Origin: Anastatus disparis
Lineage: Eukaryota > Arthropoda > Insecta > Hymenoptera > Eupelmidae
NCBI GenBank assembly: GCA_017163975.1
Contig: JAFFSR010000362.1
Coordinates: 868,001-932,000, forward strand
Length of the DNA stretch: 64,000 bases
Direction of reading: 5' to 3'
In this document: positions 1-12,093 of the stretch, piece by piece
How the letters are laid out: every line of letters begins with the position of its first letter
How positions within the stretch are numbered: position 1 is the first letter of the stretch
The notes under the pieces: generated by a model
What the model saw: the letters and a program-made list of their open reading frames with translations, nothing else
The model's database searches: none
What the model was told of the DNA's origin: nothing
Position numbers and translations under genes: made by a program

Positions 1-461
1 CCCTCGCGACGCAGTAGGATTTGAATATGACCACGTTGTCGGCTAAGAAACTGCGCGTATACACTTAACGTTAACTTCGCGCACAGGCAGTCGAGTACAA
101 GCGACGAGAGTGACCACACGCACTGAAAGCCTTTCGCTGCTCCTAAAGAACAAGCGAGACTCAAACCCACGCGTACATTAGATTAACTGTACTTGAAACT
201 GATTTAGATTTAAACTGTGAACGCACAATTACGCTTTATTATCTCTGTAAAAGCCAATATCATTTAATAATTAATTTGCTAAATTAAAGTGTAAGTGTTT
301 AAAGGAAAGTGATGTGTTTTTTCTTACTTGCTGTCTACTTACCCAACCAACGCGTATTCTGAGCGACACGCATATATTTCTCTTAAAGCTAAAGGTCTTT
401 TAGTATAAAAATAAAAAGGGAAATTTACAGTCAATAAAATATCAATTAAAAAGGGCGTGCT

Positions 462-516
<55 letters not shown>

Positions 517-687
517 CTACATGGCGCGGTATTGAAATCTCTAATTATACGTATAAATATATGTGAGTATATATATATACATATGCATATATATATATAT
601 CTATGTATATTCCTTTTATATTTTCTCGTACTCATTAGATCTCATGTAGTGTGCTATGTCTCTATACGTTTCAAGTACGTGTTCCAC
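1..687. other. Non-coding stretch with AT microsatellites
   Basis: No convincing gene is seen. An (AT)n run lies at about 470-514 and a second AT-rich run at about 556-606; the short reading frames across them are repeat translations (Ile/Tyr strings) and are not believed. The first 300 bases are less AT-rich than what follows and could belong to a promoter or untranslated exon of a gene outside the window, but nothing proves this. Confidence 0.5.
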
Positions 688-995
688 TACACGGAGAAAC
701 TTTTTGAGGCGAGAGACCTTAGTTAATCTTGAGGTATGAGACCCTTATTAATGGAGCGATTTGATGAGGCGTCTTGCCTTGCGTATAAAGGTCTGAGACC
801 TTTATTTTGAAGACTGAAGGGATAAAGCCGGGAAAAACCGAATCCATTTATACATCAGCCGAACGTAATAAACGTACGGTCTCGGTGACAAAGGTCTCAG
901 ACCTTATGCTCAAGACGGGACGACTCATTTACTGTATAGAGGCGCCCCGCCTTACACTACCAGAGGTCTCTCGTCCCAAAAAGTTTCTCGGTGTA
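688..995. mobile_element. MITE-like element with about 33-bp inverted ends
   Basis: The left end (TACACGGAGAAACTTTTTG, 688 on) is matched in inverse orientation by the right end up to 995, and the similarity continues through the GAGAGACC motif. The interior carries several AGGTCTCAGACCT-like short palindromes. No transposase is encoded. No clear target duplication is visible, so the superfamily is unknown. Confidence 0.55.
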
Positions 996-1039
996 CATAG
1001 CATTCTCTATTCATACTTGTTCCTCTTGCGTGTATAGCT

Positions 1040-1700
1040 TGAAGTCGTCTGTTCCATCTATCCTTCTTGCTCTTATGCCGTCGCCATGACAGTTTCTGCT
1101 ACGCCGCGTCGTTGTTTACTTCTCGTCGCCGTTCATGTTTGACTCCTTGTGATTTCTTATCGAGGACGATGTTTTCAGTTCTTTTCAATGTTGTAGTTAG
1201 CATCTGTGTTGCTAACTACTCCGAGATTGGTCGCTGTATTTGTGTGCGTCGTCCGTGTGCGCGGGGTTGAGGCTATCACAACGCCCTAACCTATCTTTTA
1301 CTCTTGAGTGTTGGTGTTACATACTCATGATCTTGTGTTGTTTCTAGGTCTTTGGTCTCTCTGGGCTTCTCTGAGGATGGTTGTGACTCTTGGTGTGTCT
1401 CTTCAGACGACCTATTTCATACTCTTCGTCCAAGAATCAATCTAGGCTGTTGCTGGCTTGAGTTTTTGTGCTTTGTCGATGCAGGCTACTGAGCTCTTTA
1501 CTCTGCTTCTTGTTGCCTTGGTTTCCTTTTTCTAGCTTGCATTGTACATACTTGTGATGTTTTATACAACACAAAATACAAATAATTTCATCATCTTTAT
1601 TTCTATTATGACTGCAATTTTTACAAAATTTTTTAATTAACTTTATTAATTTATTAATCCACATAAAATCCTAAACATAAAAATAAAGCTATTATCAATT
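1040..1700 (-). other. GC-richer segment with a Cys-rich reading frame, unidentified
   Basis: This stretch is less AT-rich than its surroundings. A 75-codon minus-strand frame (1437-1664) contains CKNC, an 11-residue gap, CILC and then a His/Cys pair (KHHKYVQC), which loosely resembles a zinc-binding finger such as those in some LINE ORF1 proteins. The frame does not extend convincingly on either side. It may be a relic of a retroelement; I do not recognise it. Confidence 0.2.
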
Positions 1701-2400
1701 TCTAATAATATGTAATAATATACTTTTTAAAGCTCCAGAAAGAAGTAACCCATCGTTATCATTTAAGGTTGCCAAAAATGAAGTTACCATTCAAGGGTTA
1801 AGATAAACTTTGTAAAGTATATTTTAGTAAATGGTAAATGTTTCTGATAAATAAATAAATCTTTATGAAATTGTTGTATTATATATATATATATACGTGG
1901 CAATAAAAACTTGATTTACTCATATTGATTTCGGAACTTTCTAAGGCGTATTTTTGTTATGAATAAATTTTTGTTTTTCATTAGATAAAATTATTATTAA
2001 TAATCAACTATGTGAGTAAGAATTACTGATTATTTTAATACTGTTTGGAAAACTTTATTATGATAAAATATATCTTGTTTGGTAAATTATGAAACTATTA
2101 TTTTGAAATGTTTCAAGTAGATAAATATTTAAAAAATTTTTTACAAACATTATTAGATACTATTATATTTTGATATTAGAAGAAATAAATACTAGCTCCA
2201 TTGATTTCCGAACTTTCTAAAGCGTATTTTTATGATTAATATTGTATATATAAAATTATTATAAACAATTAGTAGTGTGAATAAGAATTAGGCATTATTT
2301 TAATGTTAAGAAAGGTCTTTAATAAAATTAAAAGGTCCGACACAGCATAAAAGAATTTTGAAATAATTTCATGAAATATTACAAGTAATAATACGTTGAA
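1700..2400. other. AT-rich non-coding stretch
   Basis: No gene is seen. A phrase around GATTTCGGAACTTTCTAAGGCGTATTTTT at about 1928 recurs at about 2202, and TGTGAGTAAGAATTA also recurs with similar spacing, so the segment contains an imperfect direct duplication with a period near 274 bp. Confidence 0.4.
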
Positions 2401-2934
2401 AGCATTTAAAAAGAACTTAAAAAGATAACTATATTCTTTTGAAAAGAATTTATGAAATAATACACAGGAAGATTACAAAGTCTTTACAAAAATAATACCA
2501 AAAAGGAAACGAAAGTTAAGACATGAAATATTACACGAATCCTTACTGAAAGGACTTTGAGAGGACTTCTTGAAAGGAAACAAGAAAGAACTCAGAAATC
2601 TTACGAAGGTTCTAATCATAAAATAATTTAGAAAGATTTTCGGAATGATCTAAGGTATTCTTTCAGCGAATCATTTCAAGATTCATTCAAAAAGCATTCA
2701 TGAAATAATTCATGCAATATTTTGGTAAAGTCTCAAGAAATCATACATGAAATAATTTTGAAATCTTTTTGAAATATTTCATGAAATAACTTATGATGAG
2801 AATAAAAGTTATTACATGAATCCTTACTAAAAGGACTTTGAAAAGGCTTCTTGAAAGGAAACAAGAAAGAACTCAGAACTTTTTCGAAGGTTCCAGTCGT
2901 AAAATAATTCAGCAAGATTTTCAAAATAATCTAA

Positions 2935-3597
2935 CTAGGAGAGTATCACATCTCCGGATCACGGATTTTGCTCTAACTTTAAGATAGGTTTTCAGATGTC
3001 AAAATATGGAAAAAGCCAGAGTTATAGACCCCAACGCTCAATATTTCTCTAGTTGCAGGCAATTAAAGAAAATCACTAAAAAAGTTACTAGATTTTCAAA
3101 CGCTTATAATTCTTTAGCATTAATAGCTAGACACTTGTAACTGATTTCAAATGAAAGCTACGTTCAAATCCTTTCGAAAAAGCACAATTGCATATCAAAA
3201 TATTATTTTTTCCCAAAGTTACAGCGTTATAAGAATTTGAGCTGAATTTCCTTTTAAGAATATTAATTAATAATAAATGTTAAAATGTAGTACAATTTCC
3301 ATAACGCTGTAACTTTGGGAAAATATAATATTTTGATATGCTATAGGTGCTTTTTCGAAAGGATTTGAACGTAGCTTTCATTTGAAATCAGTTACAAGTG
3401 TCTAGCTATTAATGCTAAAGAATTATAAGCGTTTGAAAATCTAGTAACTTTTTTAGTGATTTTCTTTAATTGCCTGCAACTAGAGAAATATTGAGCGTTG
3501 GGGTCTATAACTCTGGCTTTTTCCATATTTTGACATCTGAAAACCTATCTCAAAGTTAGAGCAAAATCCGTGATCCGGAGATGTGATACTCTCCTAG
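2935..3597. mobile_element. Foldback MITE, about 295-bp arms, TAA duplication
   Basis: The outer sequence CTAGGAGAGTATCACATCTC at 2935 is repeated inversely at the right end (3597), and the two arms (about 2935-3231 and 3300-3597) match almost base for base around a loop of about 68 bp. TAA flanks both sides (2932-2934 and 3598-3600), consistent with the TWA target of PIF/Harbinger elements, although no transposase is present to prove it. Diverged relatives lie at about 10660, 45420 and 46080. Confidence 0.8.
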
Positions 3598-4687
3598 TAA
3601 GTTATTCTTTCACCAAATAATTTCAATATTCTTCCAAAAAGCTTTAACGTAATAATTTCATGTAAGTTTTTCGTAAAATCTCACGAATCCTTACATGAAA
3701 TAATTTTAAAATCTTTTTGAAATAATTCATGAAAGAACTTATCATGACGATAAAAGTTATTATATGAATCCTTACTGAAAATACATTAAAGAACTTCTTG
3801 AAAGGAAACAAGAAAGAACTCAGAAATCTTTCGAAGTTTCCAGTCGTAAAATAATTTAGAAAGATTTTCGGAATGATCTAAGGTATTCTTTCAGCGAATC
3901 ATTTCGAGATTCTTTCAAAAAGCATTCATGTAATAATTCATGCAATATTTTGGTAAAGTCTTAACAAATCATACATGAAATAATTTTGAAATCTTTTTGA
4001 AATATTTCATAAAATAACTTATGATGAGAATAAAAGTTATTACATAAATCCTTACTGAAAGGACTTTGAAAGGACTTCTTGAAAGGAAACAAGAAAGAAC
4101 TCAGAAATCTTTCGAAAGTTCTAGTTGTAAAATAATTCAGAAAGATTTTCGAATTAATCTAGGTTATTCTTTCACCGAATAATTTCAAGATTCTTCCAAA
4201 AAGCTTTAACGTAATAATTCCATGTAAGATTTTCGTAAAATCTCACGAATCCTTACATGAAATAATTTTAAAATCTTTTTGAGATAATTTATGAAAGAAC
4301 TTATCATGACGAAAAAGTTATTACATGAAATAATTTTGAAATCTTTTTAAAATAATTCATGAAATAATTTATCATGACGAGAATAAAAGTTATTACATGA
4401 ATCCTTACTGAATGAACTTTGAAAGGACTTTTTGAAAAAAAACGTTAAATATAACAGAATCATTTAGAAATATTTTCGGGATTAGTTTATAATTTATCCG
4501 CTTGATGGCGGTATCTCTTACTCTCGCAAGCGGTAAGAGTGCTTCCCGTTTCATATATAAGGAAAATAAGAATCTAAAATGGAAACTATAAATTGTTATG
4601 CGTGCGATGTCTGTGTTATGATAACTTCGATTTTAACCGCTGTGAAACTATTCGTAATCCTATAAATAATTATATCATCATATCCGT

Positions 4688-4693
<6 letters not shown>

Positions 4694-4735
<42 letters not shown>

Positions 4736-4737
4736 TA
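4694..4737. repeat. (GT)n microsatellite
   Basis: An uninterrupted GT run followed by ATGTGTGTATG. It is a simple sequence repeat with no other signal. Confidence 0.85.
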
Positions 4738-5921
4738 TGTATTAGTTCTAAATTGATTCTTAAATAATACAGGAAAGAATAAAGTTTCTACAACTTTACA
4801 CGTCTCTGAACTAAAGATATATGAAAAGATTAATGCATTATTACTAAAAGAATTCATGGATCCTTACAGAATTCTTTCATTGAAAGAATTCTGTAATGAT
4901 TCTATGTCCGGGTATATTCCTTTTAGAAATAATACAATGAAATATTTTAAAAATATTTCATATCATTCTTACAGAATCCTTTCAATGGAAGATGTATGAA
5001 AAGATTTACGAATCATTACCAAAAGAATTCATGGATCCTTACAGAATTCTTTCATTGAAAGGATTTTGAAATGTCTTGTGAATTCTTTATCAAATATTTT
5101 TTTGTATTATTTTTAAAAGAATAATACCTCGGACATAGAATTATTTCAGAATCCTTTCAGTGAAATATTCCTGAAAGATTGTAGTCCTTTCATGAATCCT
5201 TTCAGAATCCTTTCAAAGTCCTTTCATGCTGTATGGGGTATATTTCGAGAATGTAATTAAAATAATTTGTAATTGAAAAATTTTTTTATGAAGATAGAAT
5301 TAAAATTCTTATTATTCAAGAGAAAAAAGAAAACTTGCCGCACTTTTACCTTTTTAAAGGTTTTTTAGGGGAGATTTGATAAATTTTTCAGTCTAAAATT
5401 CTTTTACTTTTCATATTGAATTAACACAATATTCCAAAGTTCTGTAAGATCATCATGACTTTTATTAACTCTAGAAGCTTGATTTTGTAATTGCCTTGTA
5501 TGATCTATGTGAATTTCAGTACTTGGGCTACATGGACCTATTGGGCCCATTCCCCAAAAATTTTTTTCTATGCCAAAAGGTAATATATGATCTTCTGTAA
5601 CTCCAATTTTTAACCATATTCTTTACATTCTAAATCTGGTTTCAAGTCTAATTTTTCATTACCTCTAAAGTATGTTACATACAAGAAATCCTTATTTAAT
5701 CCAGAAATTTGTACCAATAGTTCCCAAGCATATTTACAAGCTTCTTCCTAAAAAACAAAAGATAAATAAATTTTTCAATGTAATTTATCGATAAAAATAT
5801 CAACTTTAATTTTTTATTATTAAAACCTTACTTTAAAATAATCTCCAAAAGACTAATTGCCCAGCATTTCAAAAAATGTAAGATGATACGAATCATACCA
5901 ACAACATCTAAATCGTTATGG

Positions 5922-7061
5922 ACTGATAGAAAGAAGAGTTAACAGTTAATTCGGTGAGGTAACTATTAATGAATGGTGCATTTGAATAGAGAAAAATCGA
6001 CGAAATTTTTATTCATTAATAGTTAAGAAATTTGCCGAAGAAGGTGTATTTGCCGTAACTGGTTCATAAAGTAGAACAATAGTTTCTTAAGGACTGATTG
6101 TACAAGCATATATTTTCATAATTTGTAATTCATAAATAAGAATGTAAAATAAGTCATAATGTATCTTAGTATTAATTTAATTGATAATATTTTCAAATGT
6201 ATTCAACGTTATAGTTAAAATATTTTTCTTAATATTTTCTTATATTTAGAAATATGTGTGAAAGATGTTAACGCGATTTAAAAAAGGATTCAATATGTAG
6301 CAAATACAAACAAATGAACCATTGCACGAACCTCTGCAAAGAGGCACTCTTCTTTCTGTACTAGTAATAAAAATAAATGCATTTATGACGAACGGAGCGA
6401 CCGATGAAAATTAAAAACAACGCCATATGTTGACCATTCGGGATTTCCCGTTAATCCTTAATCTCACTATAAAACTTTCTCTGTACAATAAAAACCTTTT
6501 TCTTGTCTTAAATAAAAATCCCATAGAAACTATTTAAGAAATATTTTGTAAAACGTCAGAACTTTTGCGACCATCACAGCGAACACATCTCGCTTCGTTT
6601 GTCACTCCTCAACTGAATCTTATTAAAGTATTTTATATATTCATACATCAATCTTTTCATTTAACAGTTTACCTTTTTAAAACTTAACATTGCTTTAGTA
6701 AATTAATTTGGACTAAAGCGCACAATTTACATTGTGCGATTTTTCACTGATCATATAATTTAAGATTGTTAAATGAATGAAATAATTAATCAATTTAATA
6801 TATTTTATTTTATATTTTAATGTCTCTACAACTAAAAGTAAAACTGTGAGATTTATTTAAAGGAAAAGAGAACAATAAACTATGATTCACAAACGTAACC
6901 TTAAAGTTACACATTAAGCAAGCCGGTATTCAAAATCATCATTTATTAACTATTAACGAATATTTCTTAACTATTAAGAAATATTCATTTGACTCACCAG
7001 TCATGAAAATTTTGAGTCGTAGTTTATCGCGACTTAACTGTTAACTTTTCTTTCTGTCAGT
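5922..7061. mobile_element. Non-autonomous element inserted in the AlaRS exon
   Basis: The left end ACTGATAGAAAGAAGAGTTA matches the right end inversely (TTAACTTTTCTTTCTGTCAGT ending at 7061), with further inverted similarity inside around TTAATAGTTAAGAAAT. It separates the CIRVDGKH codons from the HNDLDVVG codons of the AlaRS exon, which fixes its borders to a few bases. No coding capacity is seen. A target duplication is not clear, so the class is left open. Confidence 0.65.
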
Positions 7062-7193
7062 GTGCTTTCCATCGACTCTAATACATTTTTGTGAATGAAT
7101 TACTCAAAACGCTAGCGGACTATGTTCACCTAAGAGGACACCTTTGTAAATTCAAGATATTTTAAAATTTTAACAAAATTGAACTCTTTATTA

Positions 7194-7341
7194 TTTATAA
7201 ATGTTTGATTTTATTTAATTTTATTTATTATAAGGAAATTCGTGTAAAAAAATATTTTCTTATTTTAAATATATTTATTAAAAATAAAAAAATAATGTTT
7301 TACACAAATTTCTTTATAATAAATAAAATCAAACATTTATA
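7194..7341. repeat. AT-rich palindrome in the AlaRS first intron
   Basis: The arm at about 7194-7248 (TTATAAATGTTTGATTTTAT onward) is repeated inversely at about 7297-7341, around a short AT-rich loop. It may be a small MITE or a simple foldback. Confidence 0.6.
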
Positions 7342-7499
7342 ATAATATATGAAAAAAAGAATATACTTGAATGTACCTGATTCATTCCAGCATTAACAAA
7401 TGGTATAATTGGATCATTTAAAGGCACCACTAGACTCGAGCGAATCAATGCATGATTATTTTTTTGTAAAATATTCCAAAAAATCATTTCTAATCATTT

Positions 7500-8860
7500 T
7501 TTAACTTCTAACTAATTTTTTCGTACACAGTGTACGAACAATTATTACATTGTTCATAGATTTTAATTGATGATAAGTAAATTACATTGTTCACAGATTT
7601 TAATAGATGATGAGTAAATAAACATTATAAAACAAAATTTCATTTTCACATAACATCTAGGTTATTTTTTCATTTTTCTTGAATATTTTTAAAAACATTA
7701 AATTTTAAAATTTTTACACTGTTTACATTTGAGCCAGGCCCAAAAAATTTAATTTTATTCAAATTCATTGTATAACACTTATATTATATTTTATTAGGCA
7801 ACATAACGTGAAAATGGTGATGTATTTTACACATTATTAAGGTCAGTTTTGCGCACCGGTAAAGTTACACATGAAACTGGAGTCAATTCAAATAGAATTG
7901 CGATTTTTAATGATGAAGATAAATTTTAATAATAAGAAAAATTTCATAAATAAAATGTAAGAAAAGCTTCTCTCTCTCTCTCTCTCTCACTTTCTTTTTC
8001 TATATACCTACGTCTGATCAGACGACTGCGCAATTTCTAGTGCGCAACTTCCGACCCAAACGTTTGGCTGAACGAGAAAAATTAAAGAAACAAGAAAACG
8101 CATCAGGTCTAGCCTATATATGCATACAAAAAATAATAAATATATCATATTTTAGCTGTTTCTTGTATAAAAAGTATTAGTATTATATTATATTATATAT
8201 ATATATATATATTTACAAAAAAATAACAAATAATGTACATTCATTATATTTTGCAAATTTCAATTTTTAAATTCGAAAACTCAAAGTAAATAGGTCACGG
8301 TGCGCTCCAGGGGGCTTCGCAAACTTGCCTTTAGGGACCGCGCCCCATGATTTTACTTTGAATAATATACTTCTATCTTATGATATCATAATCTCAAAAA
8401 ATAATGAAACTTGAAAAAAATCATAAACAGTATTATTCTTGCTTAACGTAACCTTTATATACACTAATTATTCCAATAATTATAATTTTTTATGATAATT
8501 TAATTTTTATCATAATTTCATCAGTTATATTTACTATTTCATTAAATTTAAATAAATTTGTTAATAATTAAAATGTATGATGTTTAAAGATGAGAAATCG
8601 AAAGTAAAATCATAATTTATATTTGATTTACTTTTTTTCGATCCATTTGATGTATTTTTGAATTATATTCTTCTATCTCTTTTTATCCTAAAATAAAAAT
8701 TCATCAAACAATTAATTTATCTTTTCATATTTTACAATCCAACTTATTTTTTTTTAATAATAATTAATTTTTTTTTGTTTTGATGAACTTGTTTTCTTTA
8801 ACGTTAGCAACAATATTTTTAAAATTTTCAAAACTATTATTAAATCAATATTTTTATCTA
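7500..8860. other. AT-rich non-coding stretch
   Basis: A direct duplication is visible near 7545-7620 (AAATTACATTGTTCA...ATTTTAAT...GATGA twice). A (TC)n run lies at about 7969-7987 and a (TA)n run at about 8188-8210. A short GC-rich patch is at about 8297-8345. No gene is supported. Confidence 0.45.
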
Positions 8861-9484
8861 GTTACTTAAAAATTTTTATAGCACTGCGTGAGCTAAATTC
8901 GCGTTTTCTACACCATTTAGCGGGAGCTAAATACAACTTTTTTGAACTGTGTAAAAAAGTACTACCGTCAGAAATTTTGCACTTTATTATACTGTTCAAA
9001 AAAGTAATATCGAAATCACGCATCACAATCACTCTTTGTATATATATTAATACGTAGAAATGTCTTTTCACACATGATAATACGTAGAAAATTAATCAAA
9101 AAATATAAATACTTTAATAAAGAATTGAAAACATCAAGAAAATCAAAACTATAGTTTATAAATTACTGTTGTGCCGTGAGTTGTCGAAACAAAACATCTG
9201 TGAGCGGCGCGCATGCGTGTACAGTGTGTACGGCCTAAGAATGAGAAAGAAAGAGATAGCTGTACGAACAATAAACTAGATGCTTTGCTTTGTCTGACCT
9301 GTGTATACATAAATCTAAATAATCGACAAGTTCTCTTTTTATCATATTGTATTTAATTAATAAAATATCACTGACATCAATACTTATTTGATATAATTTC
9401 TCAATCTAAGAATATTTTTGATATCGTTTTTGCTTTTTTTTGTTTGCGATGGGTCTATCATTGATAATAAATAGTTTTACTTTT

Positions 9485-9700
9485 TTTCGATTTATCATTC
9501 GTGGTGTGCATAGTTTTGCTGATATATAGAATTCGTTTTTATTTATGAATTATCATTCGTGGTGTGCATAGTTTTGATGATATATAGAATTCGTTTTTAT
9601 TTACGAATTATCATTCGTGGTGTGCATAGTTTTGCTGATATATAGAATTCGTTTTTATTTACGAATTATCATTCGTGGTGTGTATAGTTTTTGATAATAT
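9485..9700. repeat. 58-bp tandem repeat, about four copies
   Basis: GTGGTGTGCATAGTTTTG starts at 9501, 9559, 9617 and (with one change) 9675, a constant 58-bp step. Each unit also has ATATATAGAATTCGTTTTTA. A more diverged three-unit version lies at 50305-50470. Confidence 0.85.
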
Positions 9701-9763
9701 TGATTTTCTGGGGTATTAATTACGTGTGGCGAATTTATCTCACACGTGCTATAAAATAATATA

Positions 9764-9874
9764 CGATACGTGTGCTCGAAGTGGTCCTCTTACACGACGT
9801 GCATAGCACCCTCGCTGCGCTCGGGCGCTAACTGCACGCCGTGTAAAAAAGGACCACTTAGAGCACGTGTATCG
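9764..9874. repeat. GC-rich hairpin of the composite repeat
   Basis: CGATACGTGTGCTC at 9764 pairs with GAGCACGTGTATCG ending at 9874; further in, GTGGTCC pairs with GGACCAC and TTACACG with CGTGTAA. The loop is the CTCGCTGCGCTCGG motif. The second copy at 50530-50642 keeps the pairing with different bases. Confidence 0.75.
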
Positions 9875-9899
9875 TAATGTACTATTTATTCTTATTTCC

Positions 9900-11082
9900 T
9901 AATCATTTTTTGTTATTAAATTAATTATGATTAATATATTTATACAAAAAATAATTATAATATTTATATAATATAATAAAAAATTTAATAATTTACATTA
10001 AGAGAATATAAAATACCAACATTACCGATTTCCAAATATTTGATTCTGAATCCAAAATTTTTAAAAATATCTTTATATTATAGCCTTTCATTTTTACTAA
10101 TAAAAAGCCTAATATAGAAATTATTTGGAAAATTTTTAAATAAAAATAAAAAATTTTGAAATCGGTAACTATGTATAAATCATATACCCTATTACATTCC
10201 TTTAATATAAATATTGAAAAAAATGATCAACTTTCATAAAAAAATTTATCATATAATTTCAAAAATTTGCATATAATTTAATCATTAAATCTTATAATTT
10301 TTAATTTTAAAATAAAAACAGTATTTGAATAATTTAAAATTATGACGTCAGCGGGTATAAATGTACATTACATATTACTTACTGACTTTCGCCGCTGTCA
10401 CTCTCCCTTTTGTTATCAAAATACTTTATATTCTTAATTATTTACAAAAAAAAATATGATTTGTTTTACTACTAAAAAAAGATCTTGGTTAGGGCGATTG
10501 TAAAATTCTATAGCATGAAAAATAATTATTATTTGGAAATTCATGCAATAATCAAATTTTTATTGAATAATGTAATTTATAGTCTCTTTTTTTATAAAAA
10601 TTTATTTTGTTGAAATTTTTTTGAGCAACCAAGTGCTAGTGCTAATCTTTGCTTATAAGGAGAGTGTTTCATTTTCCAATCTTTATTACGTTTTAACTTT
10701 GGGAAAAAATAATATTTTGAGATGCTATTGGTACAGTGCACAACAGGTAACACCATCTGGTGGTTGAAAAATATGTACTTACTGAGGACGTTGTAGATAC
10801 AATTTACATGCAATAAAAACGAAAAAATAATTTTTAAGTGAAATTATAAATGAAATAGTTTTATTTACGAATAATAATTTATAGTATGCATTATAATTGA
10901 TTTAACGATTTGTAAATGTAAGTAGTACGTATATATATAAGAATTATTTTTATGATTATAGAGAAATTTAAAGGTTAGATTTGTAAGATAAATTCATAGG
11001 CATAATAACAATTAACAATAACAAATATTTGAAGTTGTAATAAGAAACATTAATAAATTAATAAATATAATAAACAATAATC
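9900..11082. other. AT-rich non-coding stretch with foldback remnant
   Basis: No gene is supported. Positions about 10660-10735 hold AGGAGAGTGTTTCATTTTCC followed by AACTTTGGGAAAAAATAATA, an internally deleted relative of the foldback element at 2935-3597. The rest is AT-rich and unremarkable. Confidence 0.5.
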
Positions 11083-11227
11083 GTCGCGCGCAGGACGCCG
11101 TACAGTGTAGACGTGGGCAGTGGCGCTCTATCGCCTCGTTTAGTTTGCTACCTGTTTTGTGCTGGTGGTTATTTGTGCGGGTGTGCCTTCGAGCTGCGTT
11201 TAGGGGCTAGAAGTGCACTTTTTGCGT

Positions 11228-11728
11228 ATGTTTGGTGGTACGGATGGTGCGGATGCTCCGGTTGCCGGTGTCGGCAATGGGGCGACGCAAAATCTAGAAG
11301 GTTCTCAAGCAGCCTTCGACGCTGTGCAAAGTCGTGGATCGGGCTCGGTTGTCGGTGGCGACAATGGGTCTGCTCTCACTCAATTAGTTACAAACGAAAA
11401 GAATTCTAATTCTGGCGTTCAAGCCGTTGAAACGTCAAGTAACAGAGATAAGCTCTCCTATGCAAATGCTATCAGTAGGAGCTCACTACCTACATTTGAA
11501 CAAACTGTCGTGTTAAATGCTATAGAGGGTTACACCAACGACCAATATATGGATCATTTTGAAAAAATCATGAACATCAAGAATTTGATTTACTTTTCAA
11601 AAATTTCCGAGAATAGAGTCTGTTTCACTCTAAATTCAGAGGAAGCGGCTAATGAAATTATAGGCAAAACAATAACAGCAAACAATCGCGCTTACACGTT
11701 CGCTCCATACGGGCCAGGAAGACTTGTA
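11228..11728 (+). pseudogene. LINE ORF1 (gag-like), 5' part
   Basis: The frame begins at the first ATG (codons for MFGGTDGADAP) and runs 167 codons up to the insertion point, without a stop. The N-terminus is low complexity and Gly/Ala rich. Residues from about 85 on (QTVVLNAIEGYTNDQYMDHF, then a segment ending in YTFAPYGPGRLV) look like the RNA-recognition fold region of LINE ORF1 proteins, which coat the RNA. The remaining part of the same frame continues at 29765 beyond the Polinton. Upstream in-frame GTG at 11213 is not preferred. As it stands the frame runs into the Polinton end and stops after two extra codons. Confidence 0.8.
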
Positions 11729-11745
11729 AGTAGATAAGCTATGAG

Positions 11746-11950
11746 GTTTCTGGCCCACTGACTTTCTGGCCCACTGACTTTCTAGCCCACTGACTTTCTG
11801 GCCCACTGACTTTCTGGACCAGTGACTTTCTCACCCAGTGGGTTAAAAGTCAGATGGTCTAGAAAGTCAGATGAGTTAGAAAGTCAGATGGGTTAGAAAG
11901 TCAGATGGGTTAGAAATGCAGGTGGGTTAGAAATGCATGTGGGTTAGAAA
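11746..11950. repeat. 16-bp iterons in the left inverted repeat
   Basis: ACTTTCTGGCCCACTG and close variants repeat head to tail about five times, then after CACCCAGTGGGTTAAAAGTCAG the unit continues on the opposite strand (AGAAAGTCAGATGGGTT) about six more times. The same arrangement is present in the right inverted repeat. Such subterminal iterons often bind the integrase or a replication protein; this role is inference. Confidence 0.8.
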
Positions 11951-11963
11951 TGTGATGAGCCAG

Positions 11964-12093
11964 AGGGGCTATTCACGTAGCGATACATATGTATGTATCG
12001 CGACGATATGTATGGGGAAGAGAATAAAAAGTATGCGCGCGCATACATACAGCGTGATACATACATATGTATCACTACTTGAATAGCCCCTCA
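11964..12093. mobile_element. 130-bp MITE in the left inverted repeat, CAG duplication
   Basis: The ends AGGGGCTATTCA and TGAATAGCCCCT are perfect inverses, and CAG flanks both sides (11961-11963, 12094-12096). The right inverted repeat of the Polinton lacks the insert and shows the empty site with one CAG, which proves insertion after the Polinton formed. Inside are ATACATATGTAT palindromes. A 3-bp duplication suggests a PIF/Harbinger-type mobiliser, not proven. Confidence 0.9.

Larger units (their letters stand above)
2400..5240. repeat. Degenerate tandem/satellite-like array
   Basis: Phrases such as TTACATGAATCCTTACTGAAAGGA and CTTGAAAGGAAACAAGAAAG recur near 2540, 2815, 3770, 4050 and 4395, and TTCATGGATCCTTACAGAATTCTTTC recurs near 4853 and 5028. 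The spacing is irregular and the units are diverged. The array is split by a foldback element at 2935-3597. No protein is encoded. Confidence 0.6.
5407..7497 (-). pseudogene. Mitochondrial-type alanyl-tRNA synthetase, 5' exons, broken
   Basis: Short minus-strand segments spell the class II AlaRS catalytic core in order: PFVNAGMNQ (about 7380-7400), KGVLLGEHSPL and HSQKCIRV (about 7070-7140), HNDLDVVG and FFEMLGN...SFGDYFK (5832-5920), then EEACKYAWELL, LYVTYF and MGPIGPCSPSTEIHID (5407-5747). Exon joints look real: GTACAT donor after the NQ codons at 7377, GTAAGG donor at 5831, and TTTTTTAG acceptor at 5748. AlaRS charges tRNA-Ala with alanine; the sequence best fits the mitochondrial form. 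It is broken by several frameshifts and in-frame stops and by an insertion at about 5922-7061, and it ends before the editing domain. Because introns are retained it is a duplicated or dying gene fragment, not a retrocopy. Confidence 0.75.
8870..9900. repeat. Composite repeat family, copy A
   Basis: The left part (ATAGCACTGCGTGAGCTAAATTCGC at 8880) resembles the sequence at 49692, the middle 58-bp tandem array resembles 50305-50470, and the right GC-rich hairpin resembles 50530-50642. The order is the same in both copies, so this is a roughly 1-kb dispersed family with strongly diverged sequence. No transposase is visible. Confidence 0.6.

Noticed and set aside
339..726. Frames of 98 and 64 codons on both strands
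   Set aside because: They cross the AT microsatellites and consist of Ile-Tyr repeats.
11113..11409. 98-codon plus-strand frame
   Set aside because: Out-of-frame shadow of LINE ORF1; Cys/Arg/Trp-rich composition from GC-rich DNA.
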